A stretch of DNA of 9,554 bases. It comes from Paracoccus denitrificans (GTDB taxonomy: Bacteria > Pseudomonadota > Alphaproteobacteria > Rhodobacterales > Rhodobacteraceae). The stretch is taken from the NCBI GenBank assembly GCA_005768755.1, contig VAFL01000039.1, forward strand, positions 1 to 9,554, in the 5' to 3' direction. Both the position numbers and the translations under genes were made by a program. Shown piece after piece: positions 1 to 5,957 of this stretch; the first letter of the stretch is position 1; the number at the start of each line of letters is the position of its first letter. The notes below the pieces were generated by a model. The model was given only the letters and a program-made list of their open reading frames with translations, was not told the origin of the DNA and searched no databases.

Positions 1-99
1 CGATCATGGCCTCTCTCCCGACGTACACCGGCACCTCCCGGCCAACCACCCATACCTCTACCAGCTCGCCGTCGATCGTGACTCTGGTAATGCCCCTCA
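1..99. repeat. Left copy of 99-bp terminal overlap (circle closure)
   Basis: Bases 1-99 are identical to 9456-9554. An exact 99-bp duplication confined to the two ends of a contig is typical of a k-mer overlap left by an assembler on a circular molecule. The length 99 is a common k value. Nothing at the boundary looks like a phage terminal repeat or a transposon end, and a gene reads cleanly across the joined ends. Collapsing one copy gives a circle of about 9455 bp. Confidence 0.9.
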
Positions 100-166
100 G
101 TGTGGGCAATCCGCTTACCCTTACCCTGTCGCCTTTCCGTAGGTTCTTCGCCCTAACTTGTTTCAT
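1..166 (-). CDS. 68-aa small basic protein, 5' part (gene spans circle closure)
   Basis: This is the first part of a gene that starts at ATG 166-164, runs to base 1 and continues at 9455-9415 on the closed circle, giving 68 aa. The protein starts MKQVRAKNLRKGDRVRVSG and is short, basic and rich in predicted beta strand, like a small SH3-type barrel. I do not recognise a named family. Its first 20 residues resemble the 62-aa protein at 3672-3860 (shared pattern VRAxxLxxGDxV), which supports the ATG at 166. An in-frame GTG at 199 is an alternative start. The Shine-Dalgarno sequence before 166 is poor. It is the first gene of a coupled operon with the 119-aa and 126-aa genes. Function is unknown. 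Confidence 0.7.
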   Translation of the reverse strand, partial: MKQVRAKNLRKGDRVRVSGLPTLRGITRVTIDGELVEVWVVGREVPVYVGREAMI

Positions 167-261
167 CGTTTTTTGTGTGTCGTTCTGTGAGTGAGTCACG
201 TTTTTAACATCCCTATTACGGCCTCGCAATAGCTATATAGTATCTATGTATTTAAGAGAAC
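167..261 (-). promoter_or_regulatory. AT-rich promoter-like leader of the 68/119/126-aa operon
   Basis: This gap lies between the terminator of the helicase gene and the 68-aa start, so a separate promoter is expected. On the minus strand it contains TACTATATAGCTATTG (bases 229-244). It thus carries a TACTAT -10-like hexamer and the palindrome ATAGCTAT (229-236), which also sits inside the promoter at 5893-5921. No clear -35 hexamer with 17-bp spacing is visible, so the exact promoter is uncertain. Confidence 0.4.
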
Positions 262-293
262 AAAAAGCAAAAAGCCGCCCATAAGAGCGGCCC
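262..293 (-). terminator. Rho-independent terminator after the helicase gene
   Basis: On the minus strand, GCCGC (291-287) and GCGGC (278-274) form a GC stem around an 8-nt loop, followed by TTTTTGCTTTTTG. It lies 24 bp past the stop of the helicase gene and separates it from the next operon. Confidence 0.8.
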
Positions 294-316
294 TAAGTTA
301 CTGTTTCACTGGTCTG

Positions 317-1933
317 TTAGATGTCGATTAGTCCGCGGTCGCTTACCACTTGCGCCGTGACTTCGCGGCCATCTGCGCTTCTCCATCGTTCATGGTCGCG
401 GAACACCCAGCATCGGGTCTGCTTTCCGTCGACTCTCAGGCGCTGCGCCGTCACCTTCCCGGCGTCCTTCATGGCGCTTAACGTGTCCTTAGGCATGCCG
501 CGTAAGCCGTAGTTTTTGGCAAGCTGGGTGAGCATGTCAGAGGTCAGGATAGACACGCCTGAGTTAATGATCTCCGCTATCATCTTGTCTTCTGGCGACA
601 TTGTGGCACCCACAACGCGGGCGTGGTCTTCGTCGTCGACGTCAACGAGGCCGGGATTGAATCCGCTCACGTCATATTCCATCAGGAACTTTGCAAATGA
701 GTTGATGAAGCTCTTACGCTCTGCTGCGGCGATCAGCCTTTGAGCGGTGGCAATGTCCAGGCGTGGAAGGTTGCCGATGTGAACCACTATCCGCCGGTCT
801 CCCTTCTCAATAGGTAGGCCGTTGATGTAGTTGGAGGCCAATAACACCCGACTATTCACCACCACTTCATATTTCGCCAGTCCCTTCGGGTTAACCTGCT
901 TCGTGCCGTTGTCGATGAACTCTTTAACAGCCTCCGCCAGCTTGCGGCGCTTGACGCCCTCGATCAGAATCTCATCAAAGGCGAAGAAAATATTCCCGTC
1001 CACTTCCGTGTTGTGCTTCGTTTCCAGCATTTCAGCCAGATTGAGGCGCGGCGCTGCGTACCGACCGTAAACCTTACGAATGATCTCGAATGCCTTTGAG
1101 CGTCCAGATCCTCGCGTCTCGTTGATGTGCAGAAATGCCAGCTCCATCGTGGCCTCGGGCTTCTGGATGCCATACGCCAGCCACTCAAGGAACAATTGCG
1201 CCTTCCGGCCCCAAAGGTTATTCAGGTGATCGATAAACCAGGTCACGTCCTCAACTGCGGAGAAGTCCCACGATAGCGGCGTGTAGCGGTTGAATACTCG
1301 CCCGTACTTCTCGTGATAGAACATCTTCGGCTTGCCGGGAGAAAAGGTCATTTGCTGGACAATATTTTCCTTCTTGGGCTTAGCCAGCCAGACGGCAAAC
1401 GCCCTCTTTTCGACGCCATCCGCCCCGCGCTTAGTGTGCTCAAGTCCCGGCATTCCGTCGGTCGTGATGCTGGTAAAGTGGTTGGCCGCATCGTCAATCT
1501 TCATTGCGAACGTGGGATCGACAAGGCTCAAGACCAGGCGCCCGCCCACTAACACAAAGTTTTTGCGCATGTAGTCGATATTGGCATCTGCTGGCGTGGC
1601 GCAATCTGGCGCATCAAGGCCCATAATGGCGTCTAAGTGACGCTTGTTCCTTTCTGCAACGTCGGGATCATACTTTCGGGATTCTACTTCCCTGCGCAGC
1701 TCTGAGGCATTCGCGCCATGCTCTGGCCGCTTGTGCGCCGGTGTGGGCTGTGAAAATGAAACGCGCGAACGACCGTCAGGCATGGCATCAAGTGCGGCCT
1801 GAACTTGCTCCGGCGTCATTGCTGGCGCGCCCGGCTGCGGCATCTGCACTACGTTGCTTCTGTACTCTTCGAGCGCGGCGTAGTCGGTTTCGTCGTCGCC
1901 GTACTGCGGCAGGTCTTCGTATTGGTGACTCAT
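317..1933 (-). CDS. SF3/DUF5906-like replication helicase, Walker A Lys replaced by Arg
   Basis: This 538-aa protein resembles the helicase half of phage and satellite primase-helicases (D5/DUF5906, P4 alpha-type). The start chosen is ATG 1933, with GGAG 8 nt upstream; a longer frame from 1978 lacks such a site. The first 150 residues are charged and probably disordered. A core of about residues 150-430 holds the P-loop region RGSGRSK (274-280), Walker B FFAFDE ending at D320-E321, and the family's SN...GDRR sensor/arginine segment (S367-N368, R380-R381). The C-terminal 90 residues look like a winged-helix tail. The P-loop has R278 where Lys is expected. No N-terminal primase catalytic motif is visible, so priming would come from the host or helper. 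It probably acts at the iteron origin 8128-8473. A terminator follows. Confidence 0.85.
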   Translation of the reverse strand: MSHQYEDLPQYGDDETDYAALEEYRSNVVQMPQPGAPAMTPEQVQAALDAMPDGRSRVSFSQPTPAHKRPEHGANASELRREVESRKYDPDVAERNKRHLDAIMGLDAPDCATPADANIDYMRKNFVLVGGRLVLSLVDPTFAMKIDDAANHFTSITTDGMPGLEHTKRGADGVEKRAFAVWLAKPKKENIVQQMTFSPGKPKMFYHEKYGRVFNRYTPLSWDFSAVEDVTWFIDHLNNLWGRKAQLFLEWLAYGIQKPEATMELAFLHINETRGSGRSKAFEIIRKVYGRYAAPRLNLAEMLETKHNTEVDGNIFFAFDEILIEGVKRRKLAEAVKEFIDNGTKQVNPKGLAKYEVVVNSRVLLASNYINGLPIEKGDRRIVVHIGNLPRLDIATAQRLIAAAERKSFINSFAKFLMEYDVSGFNPGLVDVDDEDHARVVGATMSPEDKMIAEIINSGVSILTSDMLTQLAKNYGLRGMPKDTLSAMKDAGKVTAQRLRVDGKQTRCWVFRDHERWRSADGREVTAQVVSDRGLIDI

Positions 1934-2150
1934 GTCTGGTGCTCCGTTTTTCGTTGTAGAAAAAGGCGCTGGCCCCACATGAAAACTTGAAAGGGATATT
2001 CCTATGTCGTAATATTCGCTCTGAGTACCTGCGCGGCCTCATGGCTCGCTGTGGTTCTCGCGATTGTTGCGGTTAATGCAATGAAAAGGCTATTTTCGTT
2101 GCGATTCGCGCACCAATTGGCGATAATTACAAGTGTTCAGGTTTTCGTTG

Positions 2151-2198
2151 GGGCTGTATATCGTGATCATCTTGCCGGAGTCACACGATATACGGCCT
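2151..2198. repeat. Long inverted repeat (14-bp arms)
   Basis: GTATATCGTG (2156-2165) is perfectly complementary to CACGATATAC (2184-2193) across an 18-nt loop. The pairing extends outward through one T-G wobble to GGC/GCC. On the plus strand the right arm is followed by TTTGTTTT, as in a terminator, but no plus-strand gene lies upstream. It could instead be a recombinase or regulator binding site, or a structured RNA. Confidence 0.6.
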
Positions 2199-2274
2199 TT
2201 GTTTTATCTGCGGTTCGGTGAACCATCCAGATAGCCTCTCAGCGTTCCCGCCTTGATAGCTCGTTGATATTACT

Positions 2275-2302
2275 CGATCCACTTCTTACGATCCAGATCT
2301 TA
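2275..2302. repeat. 14-bp tandem repeat (two copies)
   Basis: CGATCCACTTCTTA is followed directly by CGATCCAGATCTTA, with 12 of 14 positions identical. Short adjacent direct repeats beside an integrase gene resemble arm-type integrase or excisionase sites. That role is not shown. Confidence 0.5.
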
Positions 2303-2387
2303 CCAGGCTCCTCGCGGCCTCAGCGCCCCTCTGCGCGATTTTCTCACCTCATCCCATGCAATCCCCTTACCAGCGCTCACAGCGCGC

Positions 2388-2507
2388 CTAAGTGACCGTT
2401 TGAGGCGTCTGTGACATACCCCGGGGAAAATATTTGAGGCGAGCGAAATCCTCCCCTTCCATCTGAGGAACTCCGGTTGATAACATCACCCCCGCTGGAA
2501 TTTCCAC
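2388..2507 (-). CDS. Possible 39-aa small ORF after the recombinase
   Basis: The frame opens in register just after the recombinase stop and ends at TAG 2390-2388. A GTG at 2507 has GAGG 5 nt upstream, giving 39 aa. A shorter 24-aa version from ATG 2462 has an ideal GGAG with 8-nt spacing and starts MEGEDFARLKYFPRG. No family is recognised. It is short and could be chance, but the ribosome-binding sites and its place in the gap are why it is listed. Confidence 0.3.
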   Translation of the reverse strand: MEIPAGVMLSTGVPQMEGEDFARLKYFPRGMSQTPQTVT

Positions 2508-2570
2508 GGCCACCTCGTCTGTCAACCCAGCAAGGCCCGGGAGCGCTGTTTTATCCGTTGCGCGACGTCC

Positions 2571-3464
2571 TTACAGCGTTCCCAGGGCTACCCCTCTTTG
2601 CAGTCTCGCCGCCAGCTTATCAAGACCTAAATACTTCTTACTCATCGCCAGACTGCTATGGCCTAACATCTCCATTACCAGCGTGATCCCGCTCCCCGGC
2701 TGCTGCTTATCACCGGCTTTCATCCACCGGAACGCGGCTATTTTGCGCGTGCTGTAGGCACTGAGGCGCATAAGACCGTCGCCAGCCTTCTCGATCGCCA
2801 GCATGAACGGCTTAATCAGTCGCCATATGGTCTGGCGTGTCACTGGCTTATGCCACACACCGGCGGCGCGGTTGCTACCGGTAGCGGCAGCGGGGAACAT
2901 CAGCGCGCTGTCATCGTCTGCGCCAATGGTGCGGGCACGATACGCGGCAATACGCTTGCAGAGTCCCGGGGAAAGCTGTTTGCTGTCGATCTTCACCTGC
3001 GCCCGGCTCACCTGTTCCAGTACCATCGCCTCCTCGGCGTCGGTCAACGTCTCAGCCAGTTCGTCAGCTGTGGCGGCGTCGGTCTGCGCGTACAGCTCCC
3101 ACTGCCCCGCCGACTTGGCTGCTGCCTTGCGCTGCTCGCGTACCAGCTCCACGCCCTTGCGTGTGGCGCGGCTCATGGCTGCTTTTGACTGTTTAGCCAC
3201 CACATAGCGCAGTTCACCGGATGCGCTCAGGTCGGAAAATCGAAGGCCCGCAATGTCCGCGGTTCGCCCGCCAGTCTCGATCGATATCTCGAACCACAAT
3301 TGCAGCCACTCCGGCGCGTTCTGGCGGATAGACTTTGCCAGCGCACTAACGTGGTTGTCGTCATACACCGGCGTCATGGTGCGTGTGCCTTTGCTGCTCT
3401 TAACGTCCCTCAGGTCGCCGCGCAGTGCCGCCGCCTTTGCTGCTATCTCTTTTAAAATACTCAT
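2571..3464 (-). CDS. Compact tyrosine recombinase (integrase-like)
   Basis: This 297-aa protein has the layout of tyrosine recombinases: R67 in GGRTADIAGLRFSDL (box I), a Lys-containing beta hairpin near residue 90, R240 in AYSTRK (box II), H269 in LGHSSL, and the nucleophile Y278 nine residues later in KKYLGL. The start is ATG 3464, with GGGGAG 8 nt before it and an ATGA overlap with the 45-aa gene; the longer frame from 3572 runs through that gene. Two things are unusual. Fewer than 70 residues precede box I, so the usual core-binding domain is missing or much reduced. Box II has Y237 where most members have His. It probably integrates and excises the circle or resolves multimers. The domain has an Ala/Glu-rich insert at about residues 120-200. 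Confidence 0.8.
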   Translation of the reverse strand: MSILKEIAAKAAALRGDLRDVKSSKGTRTMTPVYDDNHVSALAKSIRQNAPEWLQLWFEISIETGGRTADIAGLRFSDLSASGELRYVVAKQSKAAMSRATRKGVELVREQRKAAAKSAGQWELYAQTDAATADELAETLTDAEEAMVLEQVSRAQVKIDSKQLSPGLCKRIAAYRARTIGADDDSALMFPAAATGSNRAAGVWHKPVTRQTIWRLIKPFMLAIEKAGDGLMRLSAYSTRKIAAFRWMKAGDKQQPGSGITLVMEMLGHSSLAMSKKYLGLDKLAARLQRGVALGTL

Positions 3465-3598
3465 CCCATGATCTCCCCTTTCAGCATTGCCACGCAGTTC
3501 AGCAATTCGCCCAGCTCGCCCGCGGTCATTGCCGGGATCCTTACCTTTTCGCCCTGGACTAGTGCCAGGCACACCGCTAATATTCTGGTTGCAGACAT
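3461..3598 (-). CDS. 45-aa small protein coupled to the recombinase
   Basis: The ORF runs from ATG 3598 to TGA 3463-3461 and is preceded by a GGGGG-rich Shine-Dalgarno about 8 nt from the ATG. It starts MSATRILAVCLALVQGEK. Its stop overlaps the recombinase start in an ATGA, so the two are probably translated together. The protein has a hydrophobic N-terminal helix (residues 5-14) and an amphipathic C-terminal helix. By place and size it could be a recombination directionality factor, but no DNA-binding motif is visible and the function is unknown. Confidence 0.55.
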   Translation of the reverse strand: MSATRILAVCLALVQGEKVRIPAMTAGELGELLNCVAMLKGEIMG

Positions 3599-3671
3599 TT
3601 GGATTATCCCCCTTAGGATTAGTCTTAATGCAGCTCCGTGGGCAGGTTGCAGCCTTCCCCGGAGCGTCTCG

Positions 3672-3860
3672 TTACTCAGTGACGATCAGCGTCACAAAAT
3701 CCCTCTTATCCCATACGCCAGCAAGCCCACTAACGAACGTCATCAGCATCTCGCGCTTGTCGAAAAATGTTTCCTCGATCCTTGCTACCACCTGCGGCCC
3801 ACAACTCAAAACCTTATCGCCAACTTTCAGCTCTCCCGCCCTCACTTCTCTGAATTTCAT
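3672..3860 (-). CDS. 62-aa small beta-rich protein, first gene of the recombinase operon
   Basis: ATG 3860 is preceded by GAGG with 5-nt spacing. The protein starts MKFREVRAGELKVGDKVLSC, followed by alternating hydrophobic stretches that suggest a small beta barrel. The N-terminus matches the 68-aa gene across the circle closure (VRAxxLxxGDxV), so the two look like paralogues. It lies 73 bp before the 45-aa gene and downstream of a promoter with an embedded palindrome. The VxAxxLxxGDxV opening occurs in many small barrel proteins and Hint-type folds; no enzymatic residues are seen and no function is assigned. Confidence 0.65.
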   Translation of the reverse strand: MKFREVRAGELKVGDKVLSCGPQVVARIEETFFDKREMLMTFVSGLAGVWDKRDFVTLIVTE

Positions 3861-3889
3861 AGCTACCTCATATCTATTATCGTGCGAGT

Positions 3890-3918
3890 ATATTACATCG
3901 GGTGAATAGTCTATTCAA
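3890..3918 (-). promoter_or_regulatory. Promoter with embedded operator for the 62-aa/recombinase unit
   Basis: On the minus strand TTGAAT (3918-3913), 17 bp, then TAATAT (3895-3890) form a sigma70-like promoter about 30 bp before the 62-aa start. The 15-bp palindrome TGAATAGTCTATTCA (3903-3917) covers the -35 edge and spacer, a classic repressor position. An alternative -10 is TATACT at 3893-3888. Confidence 0.55.
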
Positions 3919-3945
3919 TGGTCTTAATAGGTTTTGTCGATCGAG

Positions 3946-3965
3946 TTGATAGGCATTGATCGGCT
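3946..3965. repeat. 10-bp tandem repeat upstream of the recombinase promoter
   Basis: TTGATAGGCA is followed directly by TTGATCGGCT, with 8 of 10 positions identical and a one-helical-turn period. It lies 28 bp upstream of the -35, where an activator or excisionase-like protein could bind. Confidence 0.35.
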
Positions 3966-4073
3966 AAACCTCAGGTGTGGTGCGGGTTGGCGGCCTCTAA
4001 GTTACCGAAGAAATTTTCTGATATTTAGGCGCTGAGGCTGGATTCTGGCGGGCTGGGGGTGGATTGCAGGCAC

Positions 4074-4100
4074 AAAAAAACCCCGCGCAGTGGCGGGGTC
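4074..4100 (-). terminator. Strong Rho-independent terminator after the capsid gene
   Basis: On the minus strand ACCCCGC, a short loop and GCGGGGT form a GC-rich hairpin followed by an uninterrupted run of seven T. It lies 15 bp past the capsid stop and isolates the structural genes from the recombinase unit. Confidence 0.9.
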
Positions 4101-4115
4101 TGTCGTCGTTGCGGG

Positions 4116-5108
4116 TTATTCCGCTGCGGCTTCGCCCTTGGTCAGCAGGAACGCGATCGGGACTTGCTTACGCTCTGCGGCGGTACGCTTCCAGTTTTCG
4201 GCGATCGCCAGCTCTGCGATGGAAGGGGATTCCTTCGCTACGCTCGCCTCAGTCCAGCCATAGCCCAGCGGGGCAAACGCCAGATTGACGCGGGTGTGCA
4301 GGATCTGCTGGCCGCCACCGTTACCAGCGCCCGGCAGGTTCTCGATCTCAGTGCCTGCGGCGATGCGCGGCTCTGCACTGCCGTAGCCAATAGCACCGGC
4401 AGCAAACAGCACGGAGGTGTAGACGCCGTTGCTGTCCGGTACCAGTCCGTCGTCGACGGTCACGGCCAGGCCGCGATAAGTGGTCATCACCAGCGAGCCA
4501 TCGGAGTCGCGGATGTACTCGATCAGGTCTTGCTTGAGCAGGGACTTGTACAGGTCGGAATGCATCGCGATAGCGCGGAAAGCGCCCATAGCGTCGCCCA
4601 GCGTACCGGCTGCGTCGATAACCTGAGTAGCGCCGATGGTTTCAGTGCTGGCGTCGTGAATCATGTCGCCGCCGTCGTTGGCGATGTTGTGCGCCTTGAT
4701 ACCCATCAGCATAGAGATCAGGCGTTTCTGGCCCTGGCGTGTCCAGTATGCGGTAGCTCGTTCGCGTACTCGCGCCATGGCGTCGCTACCAGACAGTTCG
4801 CTGGCGAGGTTCATGGTCGACCATCCCTTATGCAGGAAGGACTTACGCACGGCCTGTTTTACCGCGTTCAGCGTACCGGCTGCGGCGATGTCGGACGGGT
4901 TGTCGTTGACAATGTCCGCCTCGTCGTCTGACAGGTCATTCCAATAAGGGACATTGAACATGTCAGCACCGGCGGCAAGCTGTGCCAGTACCACGTCGTT
5001 GTTTGCCAGAACGCCGCTCTGGAATAGGGCGCTGGCTACCATGGTGTTCTGCACCAGGTATTTAGTGAATTCTTCGGGTACGATTACGTCCGAAATCTGG
5101 GTCGGCAT
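4116..5108 (-). CDS. Phage major capsid (coat) protein
   Basis: This 330-aa protein has the length and pattern of HK97-fold coat proteins. The N-terminus, MPTQISDVIVPEEFTKYLVQ, and the ALFQSGVLANND segment (about residues 27-38) are the opening typical of one group of these, similar to Gp13-like coats. They are followed by a polar N-arm, a long helix with WTRQGQKRLISML (about 122-134), and a beta-rich P-domain/A-domain part with AAGAIGYG (about 237-244). The start is ATG 5108, with GGAG 8 nt upstream. It follows the scaffold gene as in tailed phages. No protease or portal gene lies nearby, and no N-terminal pro-domain is evident. The product should form the shell when assembled with the scaffold. 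Subfamily placement is from memory of patterns. Confidence 0.85.
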   Translation of the reverse strand: MPTQISDVIVPEEFTKYLVQNTMVASALFQSGVLANNDVVLAQLAAGADMFNVPYWNDLSDDEADIVNDNPSDIAAAGTLNAVKQAVRKSFLHKGWSTMNLASELSGSDAMARVRERATAYWTRQGQKRLISMLMGIKAHNIANDGGDMIHDASTETIGATQVIDAAGTLGDAMGAFRAIAMHSDLYKSLLKQDLIEYIRDSDGSLVMTTYRGLAVTVDDGLVPDSNGVYTSVLFAAGAIGYGSAEPRIAAGTEIENLPGAGNGGGQQILHTRVNLAFAPLGYGWTEASVAKESPSIAELAIAENWKRTAAERKQVPIAFLLTKGEAAAE

Positions 5109-5278
5109 GGCCTATGCTCCAAAGTAGTTATTTTGAGGGTTATTGCACTGCTTCGGGCGGTCTGCACTGCGTCGCGCTCGGTGGCCTCTGGCCGGGTTTT
5201 CTGCTGTCTTGGGGCGCTGCCCCGGGTTGGCTCCCCGCCGTCGTCTCAGAGTCTGGCGGGTCGCCGGTCGATCGGCTG
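5109..5278 (-). promoter_or_regulatory. Scaffold-capsid intercistronic leader with two GC hairpins
   Basis: This 170-bp spacer has no supported ORF. The transcript can form GGGGC-3 nt-GCCCC (5211-5223) and GGCC-3 nt-GGCC (5183-5193). Neither is followed by a T-run, so they are not typical terminators. They may be processing or stability elements that set the scaffold to capsid ratio. Confidence 0.35.
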
Positions 5279-5785
5279 TTACTTAATCCCAAGTCGGTTA
5301 CTTAGAATCGCTGGCGCGGGTTGCTTCGGCACGTTGCTGCGATAGCCACCGTTGCCGTGCATGCCAGTACCGCGAGACTCAGGAGCGAGCAGTAGGGAGT
5401 CGAGACGCCCGCCTGACACTTTGCTCAGGTATTCGCGCAGCTCTGTGACGCTGAATTCCACGCCAGCCTCGGAACCGTCCTTTTTGAAGACGCCGATCGA
5501 TCCATCATCGCGCAGGGCAAAGTCGATGAACTCGCCCACGGTAGCCAGTCTGGCAGACTCACTAAGTGCCGGATGCACCAGGTCAGACAGCATGTCGTTA
5601 ACCGGATTGGTCAGCTTAATGGCTGTCAGCTCGCTATTGGCCGCATCAAGTTGAGCCTGTAGCTCATCAGCACGCGCACGGCTCTGCTTTGCTTCACTCA
5701 GTAGCTGGCGGTTCTTCTTCACCAGTCCCGGGTTCTGCTCTTCGCCGTGGTCTTCGTGGTCTTCGTGGTTGTCGTGGTCGCTCAT
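5279..5785 (-). CDS. Capsid scaffolding-like protein
   Basis: This 168-aa protein lies directly upstream of the capsid gene, the standard scaffold position. It begins with an acidic His-rich tail (HEDHEDHGEE, about residues 7-16). A helical coiled-coil segment follows (about 22-57, with repeated E/L/A/Q), then a conserved-looking LTNPVNDML region, a short FALRDDGSIG stretch, and a basic Gly/Pro-rich C-terminus (about 135-168) that could be the coat-binding end. The start is ATG 5785, with GAGGG 8 nt upstream. No serine-protease motif is seen, so this looks like a simple scaffold rather than a protease-scaffold fusion. In satellites, own scaffolds often set shell size; that role here is inference. 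Confidence 0.7.
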   Translation of the reverse strand: MSDHDNHEDHEDHGEEQNPGLVKKNRQLLSEAKQSRARADELQAQLDAANSELTAIKLTNPVNDMLSDLVHPALSESARLATVGEFIDFALRDDGSIGVFKKDGSEAGVEFSVTELREYLSKVSGGRLDSLLLAPESRGTGMHGNGGYRSNVPKQPAPAILSNRLGIK

Positions 5786-5957
5786 CTCGGATGCCCTCAG
5801 GGTCGCGGTGGATAGTGGGCCAATTATGTCAATCGTTCTTCTCTCCCGTAAGATTCAGCCGGGGTAATCACCTATGTCATAGCTACCCATTTTTGATGCC
5901 CGATAGCTATGCTGTTACTATATTTGAACCAAGGAATATAGCTGCGGAGTACCTACA
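5786..5957. promoter_or_regulatory. Divergent control region between scaffold and RHH regulator
   Basis: The 172-bp gap separates two oppositely directed genes and should hold both promoters. The plus-strand promoter is clear (5893-5921). For the scaffold side the best minus-strand match is weak: CATAAT with only a poor -35 (TTACGG) 17 bp before it. This fits a late promoter that needs an activator, possibly from a helper. CTATG-T-CATAG (5872-5882) and ATAGCTA (5879-5885) are further candidate operator half-sites. Confidence 0.5.
5893..5921 (+). promoter_or_regulatory. Sigma70-like promoter with ATAGCTAT operator for the regulator gene
   Basis: TTGATG (5893-5898), a 17-bp spacer and TACTAT (5916-5921) lie 36 bp before the ATG at 5958. 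The perfect 8-bp palindrome ATAGCTAT (5903-5910) sits inside the spacer, where a bound repressor would block RNA polymerase. This is consistent with autoregulation by the encoded RHH protein. Confidence 0.65.

Larger units (their letters stand above)
1934..2570. other. Gene-poor 0.64-kb region: inverted repeat, tandem repeats, possible att/regulatory zone
   Basis: The region lies between the recombinase stop and the helicase start, with no long convincing frame. It holds a 14-bp-stem inverted repeat (2151-2198), a 14-bp tandem repeat (2275-2302), two copies of TTTGAGGCG (2399-2407 and 2433-2441) and a small possible ORF (2388-2507). Sites next to an integrase gene are often attP. In P4-like elements the region before the replication gene carries immunity RNA and small leader genes. 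Either use is inference; I see no tRNA-like 3' end to mark an attachment core. Confidence 0.45.

Noticed and set aside
1788..2042. 84-aa minus-strand frame overlapping the helicase start
   Set aside because: Most of it is an Arg-rich shadow of the helicase gene. The leader part is vaguely like small leader proteins of P4-like elements, but the evidence is too weak to call.
2286..2510. Longer small gene in another minus-strand frame (containing AGKGIAWDEVRK)
   Set aside because: The frame stays open but has no ATG start and no convincing ribosome-binding site, so it is left uncalled.
3468..3909. 145-aa and 140-aa plus-strand frames over the recombinase leader genes
   Set aside because: They are antisense to the 62-aa and 45-aa genes, which have good ribosome-binding sites and coupling; no ribosome-binding site supports the plus frames.
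4059..4931. 290-aa plus-strand open frame antisense to the capsid gene
   Set aside because: It mirrors the capsid codons, lacks a supported ribosome-binding site and runs over the capsid terminator; the minus-strand product is a convincing coat protein.
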